From: Cocos nucifera
Taxonomy: Eukaryota > Streptophyta > Magnoliopsida > Arecales > Arecaceae
Direction: 5' to 3'
Assembly (NCBI GenBank): GCA_006176705.1
Contig: QRFJ01000370.1
Coordinates: forward strand, 1-64,000
DNA: 64,000 nt
In this document: in pieces, positions 24,025 through 36,802 of the stretch
Numbering within the stretch: position 1 is the stretch's first letter
How the letters are laid out: every line of letters begins with the position of its first letter
Made by a program: the position numbers and the translations under genes
Notes under the pieces: generated by a model
The model's input: only the letters and a program-made list of their open reading frames with translations
Database searches by the model: none
Told to the model about the DNA's origin: nothing

Positions 24025-24940
24025 TGTTAGAAAATATGTCCTAAAGTCAATCATCTAAGTTAGAGATGATTATAATTTATATATAAATTATTAATTAATA
24101 AAAGTTATTTAACTTATTAATCATAAATTATCTTTCTTAAATGAACTTCTATATTATGATGAAGTTTTTAAAACCATAATCAATTGATAAAGGAGGATTT
24201 ATTGGATGGTTCTTAAAATTATTCATGACCAAATGATAGGTTATTAACTAGGATGATAATTTATTGAGTATAGATCGTGGTATATCAGAGGTGTTGGTTG
24301 TCCTCGTAACCAAGTGGTGTGAAGATACTGGTATGACATATAGATGAGATGTAGGAGTACATCTATACTAAACATGATCAATGTAGCACTCTACTATCAA
24401 GAGTAACTAGTAAAGGCTTATGGGAACAAGTATTCTTCTGACCTGAGATCACCACGGTGACTTGCAAGTAATTCACTATACTTTGGTACTGGACTACCTG
24501 TATTTTTAATATAGTGATGAAAAGTTTTTGGGTGCAGTCATATACTTGCATAGTCAGTGTGTGAGTTAAGATGGAATTAACTACTCCTAGTTAATTTCAG
24601 AAGCGAATGTCTTGCAGTGTTTCACTTGAGCAAAATCTAAATCTGGGTAATCCTCATGAGGAGTCATGAGGTTTGTAATTTTGAGACATAATATGAATGA
24701 ACTATTTTGAGTATTGACGGTTAACTCGAAGTCATCTTAAGCATTAAGGATCAAAGAAAAGAATTATACGATAACCATAGGCCAAGATTCTAAGAATGTT
24801 GCTTTACATATATTCGAGCTATCCAAACATCGGGTATCATAGCTAGATAGTCATTTTGATTGGTACCATAATTTATTTATGTGCTACTAGCTTAGGTTCG
24901 AATCTATGAGGTCACACATATAAGAGATTTTTATCTAATT
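24025..24940 (+). repeat. copia family A LTR fragment, plus orientation
   Basis: Starts TGTTAGAAAATATGTCC, the family A terminus, and follows the reverse complement of the family A LTR for 916 bp to GAGGTCACACATA. It is interrupted at 24941 by the Tekay-like LTR. Confidence 0.85.
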
Positions 24941-24992
24941 TGTAACATCCCGGATCAAGAATATAGTAAACTAAATCATTTACATTTAGCAT
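24941..24992 (+). repeat. Tekay-like 5' LTR, first 52 bp
   Basis: TGTAACATCCCGGATC is the usual opening of this LTR type. It continues at 59682 after removal of the Athila-like element and one TSD copy. Confidence 0.75.
24988..24992. repeat. TSD of Athila-like copy 2, left copy (AGCAT)
   Basis: AGCAT is repeated exactly at 59677-59681, 34.7 kb away, just after the second LTR. Confidence 0.95.
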
Positions 24993-26533
24993 TGATAAGC
25001 ACCATAAATTCATCTATAAAAGTAATAACTTATTAATTAATTTATCCTTATTTTTAAGAATTAAATATTTTTATTTATTATTTTTAGAAAATATATTTTA
25101 CTAATAGAAAGAGCTCATTTTTTTAATTGCAACAAAATAAGTTTGAAGTAAATCAGAGTTAAAACATACCTGATATGAATTTTCAAAAAAAAATAAAAAA
25201 ATTAATTCGGCATAGTCGGCTTACCTAGCCAAGCCAGTGTGCTCAGCTAAGCCGCCAAAAGCAGCTCAGCCGGCATGACCCACCTAGTCGGCAAGCCATC
25301 AAAACCGACTAAACCAGGTGTGGACTGCCAGCTCAGCAGAAGGTAGTGAATCACAGGCTGCCATGTGGTGGACCAAGATCCTTAAAGGGTTTATAGAAAA
25401 TTCATCATGGCATATAGGGAAAAAATGATAATTTTATAAGCCAAAGCACACAATGATTGGTTGCGGTCTGTGGTGAGGCTGGTCCATGCAGTCCATGGAA
25501 ACAATAAGCATGTGATCCTGTGGCTATGGTTGATTCCAGTCCAGATTTGATGGCCATGGCTTTTTCCCATTTTGATTCGGTTTCAAACTCCTCATCTACG
25601 CGATTTAAAGGCCTTGGAAGTGCCAGGCAATGATCCAACGACCGATAATGCTCTTGACAGTGATTAAAACCTCTAGACATGATCCGATGGCTAGATTTTC
25701 ATCATCATGCGTGATTGGATGGTCCACACTTAATCCAACTTGATCTAGGATTTTAAAACATGATTTTTGATGATTTTGGGACCATTCGATTCAGATTTAA
25801 TGGCCAAAATTCATAGAACTTTACAGGATACATCTAGAAAGAGTTTTAAGTTGATTTTCTCTAGGATTTCTTCATATTTTGTCAATCAAAACTCTTCTTA
25901 GTCCCACATTGCCTAGAAACAAAGGATCCAACCCTCCTAACTCTATAAATAAGTTACCAGGCCATCAAATCAAGTTCTCTTCGGTTAAGAGAGGAGTTTG
26001 GTAAGGGGTAGAGCTATGCTTGGGATTCAAGGTTGCTTCGAGATAGACGGTGCCGAGAGAAAGAGCGGGACTTTTACACCATCTCAATGCCAATGCCAAT
26101 GCTGATCCAAGATCAAGATCAACTATTTTTTTTTATTTTTTTTTAAATTTCATGTATTTAAGTTCTAAATTTTTAATTAATATAAATTTTATTTTTTAGT
26201 TATTTAAATTTTATACTCTTTATTTTTATTATAAATTTAATTTCTACTCTTTAATTTTATTGCAAGTAGATGTTAAGATCTAACTAGTAGATCTTAGTAC
26301 CAAGTTTAATTTTCTGCATCATTTAATTTTTACTTTTTATTTATAATTTTATTTTCTGACTTCAATTCTATTTAAATTTCTTTTCATAAAAATTAAAAAA
26401 TTTAAAATTAAAATACTACCTTCTTTACGGATTCTATCCGACTCACTATCTATTGCCTATTTTTAATTAATTTAAGAAGTTAAAATTAAATTGATAAATA
26501 TGATGTCTTAACGATAACATCGTGCTCTTATTA
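24993..26533 (+). repeat. 5' LTR of Athila-like copy 2
   Basis: 1541 bp. The probable TATA box TATAAATAA is at 25944-25952; transcription would run rightwards into gag. The opposite-strand open frame at 25405-25680 recurs in decayed form at 58600-58833 of the sister LTR, but this reflects LTR identity, not a gene. Confidence 0.93.
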
Positions 26534-26538
26534 AATTT

Positions 26539-26557
26539 TTAGCAACATTACCGGAGA
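26539..26557 (+). other. primer-binding site of Athila-like copy 2, plus duplicate at 26637-26654
   Basis: TTAGCAACATTACCGGAGA here corresponds to the tRNA-Asp site used by Athila/Tat elements (TGGCGCCGTTGCCGGGGA) with several changes. A closer match, TGGCATCATTGCTGGGGA, lies about 97 bp further on (26637-26654); its four mismatches are all G-to-A or C-to-T. Confidence 0.7.
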
Positions 26558-27893
26558 AGGAATAGATGCTAATTTCTTTTAATTTCTTTAATTTTATTAT
26601 AAATTAAGAATAATTCTAGTGAATGCATCAAGTTTTTGGCATCATTGCTGGGGATGGCATGGGTATTAAATTTTTTTGATTTTTTTGATTTTTTTATAAA
26701 TTAATTATAAATAATTTTTTTATTTTTTAACTTTTTATAAATATAAATTTTTTATTTTTTTATAAAAAAAGAATAAAAAGATTAGGATAAGGAGGAAGCT
26801 TTCAATCCTATTTGGTGAGATCAATCCTAAACCCTAAATCTCTTTTTTATTATTATTTATTTTATTTTTAAATTAATTAAAAATTATCCACTTAAATCTA
26901 ATTAAAAACATCATGATAAGAGTACAAATCCTAATTTCTTAGAGCATCCATCATATTAGTTTTATTTTTATTTTTATTTTTTTTGATGATTGCTGAAGGC
27001 AAGGTAAACTTCTCAAAATCTAATTAGTTACATGCATCTAGTTTAAATTGCATAGAACTCCTTGCTTGAAAAAAATTTTGTGCATATTCATATTAAATCA
27101 AATTAAGGGCACAACCCAATTAGAAAAAGATAAGGTGGAGAATTGATTATCCTTTCTTAATCTACAAATAACCAACCAGCATCCATCATTGACCTAATCC
27201 TTTAAATTAAAATAAATTAGACATCGGCCCTAGGAATTCGAGCTCAATAGGATAAAAAATCCTAAGAGTTGGATCGAATTAGGGTTAGTCAGTTTAACTA
27301 GTGTCTAAGAAAAGCGGTTCAGGGATGACTGGGTCTAAAGAAAGATGGTTTATAATTAATTTCATTAGCTTACCGGCTAAGCACAATTTGCATCTAAGGT
27401 AAGCAATGAGGGAACTCCCATTGACCTTACACTTACTTAGCTAGTTGATTGACTGATCTTATACTTGAAGTACTTGAAGGATCTTGGCAGTTAGAAGCTA
27501 TTTAGATCTAGAATAATCTTTAGTTAGAATTGTTTGCCTAACTTGATTGCTAACTAAAATATTAAATCTAATTAAACATAATTCTTCTTTCTCTTTTTAG
27601 CTTTAGGACTCCTTAGGATCTCTTCTCTCTTTCTTCTCCTTTTCTTCACTAAAAATAAAATAAAATAAAATAAATTAAATTAAAGTTAAATTATATTAAA
27701 ATAATTATAAAAAATATAAAAAAATTAAAATAATAAAAAATTCTAAAAAATAATAAAATAATAATAAAAAATCTAAAAAATTCTAAACCATATGTTAGGA
27801 TTGCACTAGTACATGTATGATAGGAGATCACTTTTTTTGATCTAGTTGAACTCAATCATAAAATGATTGAACCATATTGAACCAGATAATCAA
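26558..27893 (+). other. leader of Athila-like copy 2, non-coding, low complexity
   Basis: AT-rich. It holds T-runs at 26680-26770 and an A-rich, AAAAT/AAATT-type low-complexity block at 27645-27790. No supported gene. Confidence 0.7.
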
Positions 27894-28675
27894 ATGGCTA
27901 GAAATCTTAGAGAACCACCTAGACAAATGAAGAAATATTTTATTTTATTTTTATCTATAATCCACTGACTTGTATCCAGTTACCTAATATTCATGCTATC
28001 TCCTATGAGATTGAGTCGACCATAATCCAGAAGCTCCCATCCATCTATGGGAATGCCAATGAAGATCCTTATAAGCATCTGGATGAATTTTTAAAAGTCT
28101 GCTCTACAGTGAAAATTCAAAATTTAACTAATGATGCCCTTAGACTAATTTTATTCTTCTTTTCATTAAAAGATAAAGCCAAGTACTGACTTGGCACAAT
28201 AAGGAGATCAATCCAAACTTAGGCTGAATTGCAAAGTGAATTTCTTAAAAAAAATTATCCCATAGATCGAACTAACACCATGAGGCGAGCTATCAGTATA
28301 TTTGCTTAGCTTTCAGGAGAATAAATTCATGAGTCATGAAAAAGACTTATGAAACTTCTTAAAAAATGCCCACATCATAGTCTGTCTAAGTAGTAAATAG
28401 TTCAAGCTTTCTATGAGGATTTAGGAGACCATTATAAATAAATGGTAGATGCATCTTGTGGACGTGCATTTATGAATAAAAGTGAGGATGAAGCCTATGC
28501 CTTATTTGAAATTCTAAGTGAAAACTCAATTAACCATGCTTCGTTATCCTTCTACCAAAAGCGGATAGGAATCTATGAACATCCTGAATCTAGTTCTAAG
28601 ATTGATTTGAACCTAATAAATAAAGTGGACCTTCTTGCTCAGAAATTAGATCAACTCTTAATCCTAGGTCAATAA
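27894..28675 (+). pseudogene. gag core of Athila-like copy 2
   Basis: The ATG at 27894 opens MARNLREPPRQ, as expected for Athila/Tat gag. The capsid region follows with the readable phrases EDPYKHLDEFLKVCST (~28063) and LKDKAKY (~28169). The last part, open at 28442-28675, has VDASCGRAFMNKSEDEA, equivalent to the conserved 'mid-ASGGA' region of the family. A frameshift near 27950 and about seven stops inactivate it. The protein would have formed the particle shell. Confidence 0.8.
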
Positions 28676-29885
28676 TCTCTTGCACAATTCACATCACCCT
28701 CCAAGTATCAGGAGATTTGTTCTATCTGTGCTAGCCCAACCTATCATGTGAGTGAATATCCCAAGGCTACATAATTCTCATCCTTCATCCAAGAACAAGC
28801 TCAAGTTGCACAAGGCTACTCCAAATTGGTTTATGATCCATTTTCAAATTCATATAACCCAGATTGGAGGAACCATCCTAATTTTTCTTGGATACCCTAA
28901 TAGACTAATGCTTAGACCCAAATTCTACCACCATAAAACTTCCAAAATAGGTCTCAATATTAAAACTATACCTATAATAGTGGTTAGCCTAGTCAATCCA
29001 TCCACCCATCATACTATAATCAACCATCATACCCACCTTCTCAACAAACCAATCTAGCTAACAATAAATTTAATCAATTTTAACAATTGATTCTAAGCCA
29101 ACAACAATCAATTCTGAATCAATAGGAATCCATCACTAGGGTAAATGCTCAAATAGGATAATTAGCTGAGTCTAACAAGAGGAGAGAACTAAGTCAATTA
29201 CTGAGCCTTCCAATTTCAAATCTATAAATAACCCACCTAATATCCATCAACCACCTGGATTCAATCATCAATCTAATATTCCACCTAAGAATCCTCAATT
29301 AGAGAATGCCAAAGCAATTTCTGAACTTAAAGTTATAGGATTCTTATGGACCCTACCAAAATTTGATAAGAGAGGCTAGTACTGATGGTAACCATAATAA
29401 AAATTTAGAAGAGGTTAGTACCAAGACTAACCATATAGAAGAATCTAAGTTTGAAACCAGTACTGATGCTAGTTCCAATTTAAATGAGATTGACAAAGGG
29501 AAGAAGATAGTGGATGATTCACCCGAGACCTATAAACCTGAAGTCCTATTCCCTTCAGCCCTAAAAGTCGGTTCTTCTTACAAAAATCAAGAGGCATGTA
29601 ATGAAGTACTAATGAAGTTGTTTAAATAAAATCATATTAATTTATCTTCAGAATTAAATCTGCCTTTAGACACCCTTCTAATATCCATTGAATCAAATTT
29701 ATCTCCTAATCCAAAAAGAACAAATAGGAGAAATTTATAAGAAACAAGGGTCTGAGAATGGAGTTGCATCCTATCTTTCAATAATTAAAAATAAATTTAT
29801 TAATATAGAGATCATAAATTATCTTTTTAAGATTAGCAATCTAAAATTATTGAAATTTGTCAATCCAATTTTTGATACAGGATAG
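28676..29885 (+). pseudogene. gag C-terminus and gag-protease linker of Athila-like copy 2
   Basis: A degenerate zinc knuckle (CSICASPTYHVSEYP, last Cys replaced) is near 28717-28760. The SYNPDWRNHPNFSW block follows at ~28850, then Gln/Asn-rich sequence with many stops. An open 88-codon piece at 29363-29629 (charged, ending NEVLMKLFK) and a short one at 29688-29885 look like the linker that normally precedes protease. The protease motif itself is absent; at ~29935 the post-pol sequence begins. Confidence 0.7.
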
Positions 29886-30973
29886 ATAAGCTGTCTTATG
29901 TCTGACTGAAGATGGTAAACTTAGCATTTGTTAGAAGGCAACCCAATATTTAGTTTTTTTATCTAATTTATATTTTTAGTTTATTTTTTTAGGATATTTT
30001 GAATAAGTTGGAGGGAGAGCTAAATTTCTAAAGGCACATGCTGGACCACGAAAATATATTGAGTGAGGTGTATTCTTTCTTATTCTTTATTACACTATTT
30101 ATTTTTTCTTTCTTCATTGAGGATAATATCGATTAAGTTAGGAAGAAGAATAATAAAAATTTTAAATTTTTTTTAAAATTTTTTTAAAGAAGTTAGTATT
30201 TAGTATTTAGACATCTGATTATGCTTAAGAATCGAGTTGAGCTAAGTATTTTTTTAAAAAATTGATGCATAGATCAAAAAATTTATGAGATATTGAGGGA
30301 TTAAGTATTAAAAAAATCAAATAAAGAATTAAGTCTATAACATAAATAATTTTTCTTTGAGTATTTATGACTTTTCCTACCAACATTAAAGAAGAAGTCT
30401 ACTTTTTATAGGCTTGTGTAAGATAACTATATATTTTTTTATATATATAAAATTTAATTATAAAATAAAATAGTTTTCAAGTACTTCTTACTGTATAACT
30501 GAGACTCTTTGCCTAAGCAAGCATTGAGTTTCACGTAAAAAGATGAAAAGAACAAGGAAGCTCATTGTAAAGCTAATCTTAACTTGTAGTCTATTTCATT
30601 CGAGCTAGTAAGCCTAAGGGGTATTCTATACCTAGTGTCCTAAAGTCAATTGGTTTGAGAGTCATTGGCTCAAGACTCACAACATAGATCAAATAGAAAG
30701 CTTAAAGGGTTAAGGCACTAAATAGTGGTATAACATTAAAAAAAAATACATTGGTTCTCTATTGAGTAATCAGATTTCATTGTCTAAGTAAGCAATGATA
30801 TTCGCATCAAAAAATAGGCAATGTACATAAAAAAAATTATATCAAGGGTGGAAGTAGCAATACACTTGCCCACATAAAAGTCTAGATGATTCAGAGATAA
30901 AGATAGGAATAATTTAAAAAAAATTCAAAAAAAAATGATATTCTTCACTTAAATTTTTTTATTAGTGAGTATT
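29886..30973 (+). other. post-pol type tail of Athila-like copy 2, left of copia A
   Basis: Begins AAGGCAACCCAATATTTAG at ~29937 and follows 21373-22392 of copy 1 closely. Non-coding. It is interrupted at 30974 by copia A and resumes at 57966. Confidence 0.8.
30969..30973. repeat. TSD of copia A, left copy (GTATT)
   Basis: GTATT is repeated exactly at 57961-57965. The single-copy, uninterrupted version of this site is seen at about 22394 in Athila-like copy 1. Confidence 0.95.
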
Positions 30974-33435
30974 TGTAGGAACCAGATCCAAAATTTCAGA
31001 GCTAGATCTTAAAACTTTTTTAAGATCAGACAGTGAAAGACTTAAATAAATTAATATTTATTTATAAAACTAAAGAATATCCTAGATCTAAGATTCTATT
31101 ACATGATTATGGCATGATATTAAATTAAAAATTAAAAATAAAAGGAAAGAATAAGTGTTGATCATATCAATATAAATCTATACTAGATCAGAATCATATA
31201 AGTAACAGGATATCAGATCTTTGTTACATGTGCAAGTTAGATGTTCTAACATACTGATATGGACTGAAGGATGGAGATATAAGCCGCACATGCATCCAAC
31301 CTCTAGGAGATGTCCACATGAGCCCACGAATCCTGATCAAAAGTTTGATATAGGAAATCAACGCAGTATGCTAGTAATATGCTGATCTTTCTTTGATGAT
31401 TGATCTGGTACTTTCTTCTTCTCAAAATTAGATTCTTCATAGATTAAAAGGAAGAGAAGGGATTTTAGATCTGAGACACTCTTAAAAATAAATCTAAAAA
31501 GAAGAAAAAAGGATGTATGGAAGAAACTCTAGAAGAAGACCCTCTTCTTCTTCTTTCTTCTCTCACCTAGACACCTAGATTAGTGTCTATGAAAACCCAA
31601 CTCCCAAGAATCTTTTTCCTCTGATTTTCACACATCTAAAACCTCTCTCAAAGATCTATGTTTCATCAAAAATTCAAATAAAAATTTCTTTTAAATAATA
31701 AGTTATGGAAGAGCCTTGTCTAGGTTAAATTCCTAGACAAGGTAGGTCAATATAAGGTAGGTTGTTGGGGTGCCTAACACTTAGGCGCCCCCTCCTCATC
31801 CCATGCCATGGACCACCTAAGATTGGAACACAAAATGTCTTCTTTTACCATAGAAAATAAAAAAAAAAAAATCAGGTGTGGGTGGCACAAGGGAAGGAAT
31901 CCAAATTTGTTGGGATTCTATCACATAGAATCCAAACAAACCACAACAACTTACCTTCTTAAGTCAATGTCCATAACTCATTCCAAATAAGAGAGAGAGA
32001 GGGAGAGGGGACATGTGTGAAAGGCTAGAGAGAGGGGATTCAATGCCAAAAATAAAGGAAGAATGGCGTGGGGTCAAGATGGCATAAGATATGGAATCCT
32101 AGTCATACTAGGATTATTATTTTAGCTTGATCTAAAATTGATTTCTCAAATCAAATTAAATCAGAAGTAAACCAACCCAATTAAATTAGGTCTTAATCTA
32201 ATTAAAAATATAATTAAATTAGATTAAATTATATTTAAATATAAACTAATTTTTTAATCAAATTAGAAATTAGGTTGACCCAAGTTCTAGTTGAACTAGG
32301 ATTAGTTTTTTCTTGCACTTGGTTTATCCAATAAACCAATTAGACCTGATCCAATCTTACCCAAACAAAATTTAATTAAATTATATTTAATTAAAATTAA
32401 TTTTAATTTTTTTACTTAATCAAATTAAGCTAATTAGCAATCGAATTGCTAATCGATCCTCCTGTAACACTTGCACTAGGTTAAACATCAATCGTATTGA
32501 TCATTTAACCCCAGAATGATTCTTAATTATTAAACAACCATCCGATGAGATTGTAAAATCTAATGTATGTGACCTCATAGGTCCGAACTTAAGTTGGTAG
32601 CATAGAAATAAATTTCTATACCAGTCGACATGACCATCTAGTAATAGTATTCAACAGTCGGATAGGTCGAATGTGTAGAACAACATCCTTAGAATCTATG
32701 TGGATATAGTTTCCATATAATTCATCCTTTTGATCAAAATGCTTGTAGGATACCTCAAAGTTCAATTGTCAACTCTGATCAGATTGTCCACATTATATTT
32801 CAAAATATCAAATCCATCTGATGGATTATCCTGGCCAAGGTTTTGCTATATTGAAATACGATGATACATTATTCTCCAACTCTTGGAGTGGTCAATCCCA
32901 TCTTGATCACACACTGATTTTGCAAGTACTTGACTGTGCCCAGAAGCTTTTCATTACTAAATTAAAAATTTAGTTAGTTCAGTACCAAAGCACAGTGAGT
33001 TGCTTGCAAGTTATTGAGATGATCTCAGGTCTAAGGGACACTGACAGCAAAATGCTCTGGAGTTGATCACATTCAATGATGATGTACCCTTATATCTCAT
33101 CTGTATGTTATACCAGTATCTCCACACTCATTGGTTAAGACAATAACTAACCTATATTGCATACAGTGACTTATGCTTGATAGATGCTGTGGTCTTAATT
33201 AACAGTCTATCATTTGGTCATGAACTATTTTAAGGACTAATCGATAAATCCTCTCTTTATCGAAGCTAAATAGTCTTAAGAACTTCATCACAATAATGGA
33301 GTTCATTAGAAGATGAATACTTTGTAATGAAAAAATATCAAAAATATATTTTATTAATTAATAAATTAATTACAAATATAATATAGCACATCCATCAACA
33401 AGCTTACAATTGGCTTTAAAACATATTTTTTAACA
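30974..33435 (-). repeat. 3' LTR of copia A
   Basis: 2462 bp from TGTAGGAACC to TTTTTTAACA. It includes a short (GA)n run at about 31988-32010 that is also present in the sister LTR at ~56529. The plus-strand frame 31808-31990 is not a gene. Confidence 0.95.
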
Positions 33436-33450
33436 ACTCCCACTTGTCCT
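33436..33450 (-). other. polypurine tract of copia A
   Basis: The minus strand reads AGGACAAGTGGGAGT immediately before the 3' LTR. Copia B has AAGTGGGAG at the same place. Confidence 0.85.
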
Positions 33451-35327
33451 AAAGCCACTCGGCACAGTATCTAATATCCATCTTTGACTTGTGGTTGTCG
33501 AACTTCTTTATTACTAGGGCTTTAGTGAAGGGGTCAGCCAGGTTCTTCCTTCCATCGATCTTCTAAAGATTGATGTCTCCTCAATCCACGATCTCCTAGG
33601 CCAAGTGAAAGCAGTGCAAAATATGCTTTGTCTGCTGGTATACCTTTGGTTCCTTCGTCTGAGCTATGGCACTAGTGCTATCACAGTAGAGCAGAACCAG
33701 ACCATCTAGGAAGGATGCTACTTTGAGCTTGGTGATAAACTTCTTTAGCCACATAGCTTTCTTTGTGGTATCTGATGCTGCGATGTACTTTGCTTTGCAA
33801 ATGGAGTCTACCACATTATGCTGTTTGGAACTCTTTCAGTAGATGGCTCCATCATTTAGAGTAAAGATATATCTCGACATGCTTCTGCTATCATCATGGT
33901 CAGATTGAAAGTTGGAGTCTATAAATTTCATAAGTTTCAGATCTGATTTGGCATAAACCAACCATTGGTCCTTAGTATTTTTCAAATACTTAAGGATGGC
34001 TTTAACCATCTTTCAGTAGTTTTCTCTAGGATCAGATTGGTATCTACTCACTACTCCTAGTGAGTATGCCACTTCTGGTCTCGTACATATCATGGCATAC
34101 ATGATAGATCTCACTGCCAAGATATATGGGACTCTACTCATATGGTCTCTCTCTCTCTGTTTAAGAGTTGTCAGATAATTCTTCTTAGAGAGAAAAATTC
34201 CATGGCTTATCGGGAGATAGCCCTTTTTAAAATTTTTCATGCTAAACCTCTTCAACATAGTATCTATGTATGTGGACTGGGATAACTCAAGCATCCTTTT
34301 AGATGTATCTCTATAGATCTTCATTCCTAGGATGTCGGATGCTTCACCCAAGTCCTTCATGGAGAACTATAATGACAACTAGACTTTTATTTTCTACAAT
34401 GTGGGGATGTCATTCTCAATTAAGAGAATGTCATCTATGTACAAGATAAGAAATGCTACTGTTGGATATTTGCCCACTTATAAATGCAGGGCTCTTCTCC
34501 ATTCTTAATGAAGCCATACATTTTGATCACCTTATCAAAATGCATGTTCCAACTCTGAGATGCCTGCTTCAATCTATAAATGGATCTCTAAAGTTTGCAT
34601 AAATTGGACTCATCTATGGATGTGAAGCCCTCAGATATTATCATGTACACCTCTTCGATCAGTTCTCTATTTAGGAAAGCTGTCTTCATATCCATCTGTC
34701 AGATCTCATAATCCAGATGGATAGCTATCACAAATATTATTTAAATAGATTTGAGCATTACCACAGGAGAGAATATCTCGTCATAGTTAATACCGTAACA
34801 TTGACGATACCTCTTGGCAACCAGATGAGCTTTATAGATCTCCACCTTTCCGTTTGCAGCTTTTTTTCTTTTGAAGATCCACTTACACCTAATGGATTTA
34901 ACCTTTTCGGATGGATCAACCAATGTCCACACATCGTTGACCTTCATGGACTCTATTTTGAATTACATGGCCTCTAGTCATTTCTCAGAATCAAATCTCT
35001 ACATAGCATCCATATAGGTGATCGAATCCTCATCGTTCTCATCAAATTCGATAGGATCACCATTCCAGATCAAGAAATTATAGTATCTATCCAGATGATG
35101 TGGTACTCTACCAGATCACCTTAATGGTGTAGGTCTACTAGGCTCTGGATCTGATCTAATCAAATTCGACTTAGGTTCAGCTATAGGTATCAATTTTTTG
35201 ACCTATTGAACTTCATCAAGTTCAACCTTAGAGGCAACAGTTTCTTCACCAAGAAACTTCTTTTCCAAAAAAATTACCTTAAGGCTGATGAACACCTTTT
35301 GTTCATCGGCATAATAGAAATAGTATC
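33447..35327 (-). pseudogene. reverse transcriptase and RNase H of copia A
   Basis: Read on the minus strand. A short integrase-end/linker stretch with FLEKKFLGEE (~35210-35300) precedes the reverse transcriptase start KWIFKRKKAANGK (~34850-34890) and FSPVV (~34765). The catalytic box is YIDD at 34430-34441, then MKDLGEASDILGMKIYRD (34307-34360). RNase H has AKYIAASDTTKKAMW (~33755-33800) and LLYCDSTSAIAQ (~33655-33690). The C-terminus ADPFTKAL ends with a stop just before the polypurine tract. Multiple frameshifts and stops; inactive. Confidence 0.9.
35323..35327. repeat. TSD of G2, left copy (GTATC)
   Basis: GTATC is repeated exactly at 41310-41314. Confidence 0.95.
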
Positions 35328-36300
35328 TGTTGACGCAGAAACTGATCGTCACCAGAGTTCGCTGGAGTGGAGGTTGATAAGGTCGCCGTCGAGGACCTAC
35401 AAAATAAAGTCCCATCTAGAGTCGGTGGGGGGGTGGCTCCGGCAGAACCCTCCGATGATCAAGTTAGCTCTGACCAATAGGAATGGAGTGCTCGAAATGA
35501 GTTCCGAAGCTTGGAGGAGAAGAGGAGAGCTTAGAGATCAGAAAGATTAGTGTATCTGGAGGGTCCTTTTTATAGCGGAGCTTGATGGTGACAACTGCTG
35601 CCGTGTGCTGGCGGGCCACTCGAGGTTTAGCAGAGTCAATCTCACAAAAAGGTGCCGTGTGCGGTGGGTTGATGGTGACAGCCATTGCCGCCTGATAGCG
35701 GGTCGCCCTTGCTTGCGGTGGACTGATGGTGATGGTTGCAGTTGTCTTGATACTGAGCCGCTCGGAGCCGAATGAAGGGCTGAAGGGCTTTGTCGTGTGC
35801 CCATTTCGGAGGAGTTCAGACTCCTGAAGAGAAAGCTTGGAAGGAGTTCGGCTCCCATAGGTGTCTGGCTGGAGGTACGTGGCTAAGGCTCAACCACTGG
35901 GGAGTTCGGTAGGGGCTTGGTCGGTCGAATGGGGTGTCAGGGAGGAGTCCGACTCTCGAAGAAGTCCGTTCGAAGGATGTCTGAGAAGAGTCCAGCTTCT
36001 GAAGAAGTTCGATTGAAGAGGAAGCTTGGGGGGAGTTCGACTCTTGTAAGCATCTGGCTGGAGGAGTACGGCTAAGGTTTGGTCGCTGGGAGTTCGGAAG
36101 GAGCTCGATCGCTAGAAGTTCGGTCGAGGAACGACCGCTGAGGAGTTCGGCCACTAAGAAGTCCGAAGGAGCTCGAGAGCAGTTCGGCCAGCTGTAAGGA
36201 TTCGGCTAAGACCCATCTGCTGAAGCTCTTTTGCGGCTATTGGTTGCATCAGGCTGAGCATCGAACTAGACTTCGGTGGGAGCGGGGTTTATCCCCAACA
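35328..36300 (-). repeat. 3' LTR of G2
   Basis: 973 bp, TGTTGACGCAG to TCCCCAACA. The ~45-bp GAGTTCGG repeats lie at 35815-36240. Compared with the 5' LTR, the first ~190 bp show about two dozen differences by hand count, nearly all transitions. Confidence 0.95.
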
Positions 36301-36802
36301 CTAGTCCGCCCACTCCCGAGTTCGAAACTCGAATGAAGGGAGTGCAGGAAAGGTGACCATCGAAGTCTTCCTTTGAGCCCCGTGCTGGCCCAGGTTGAAG
36401 CTCGGGGGAGATCTCATCTTCAGCTAAAGTTGATATCGAAGTTGAAGCCCGGGAAAGATTCCATCTTCAACCGAGGTTGAGGGAGGCTTCGTCCGCTGCG
36501 ATCGAAGTTGGAGGTTGAGCTCCTCGGGGTGACATTGTCTTCTTCAGTCGATGTCGATGCGGGCGGTCTGAAGAAATCTGATCTCAGGACGAGGTCATCT
36601 CCAATCTTATCTCTGGTCGAAGTGAAAGTTGAAGCTCTTCAGCCGAGGTTGACACGATCGCTCGGGAGAGATCCTATCTCTAGCCAAAGTCGAAGTTGAA
36701 GCTCTCCAGCCAAGGTTGACACGGTCGCTCAGAAGAGATCCTACCTCCAATCGAGGTTGAAGTTGATGCGGGCGCTCATGTAAGGACGAGGTTCTCCTCC
36801 TG
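36301..36802 (-). repeat. G2 3' internal end: purine-rich tract and degenerate repeats
   Basis: The minus strand next to the 3' LTR reads GGGAGTGGGCGGAC, a plausible polypurine tract (36301-36318). Farther in are degenerate ~60-bp repeats around GAAGTTGAAGCTC and GGGAGAGATC. No gene. Confidence 0.7.
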
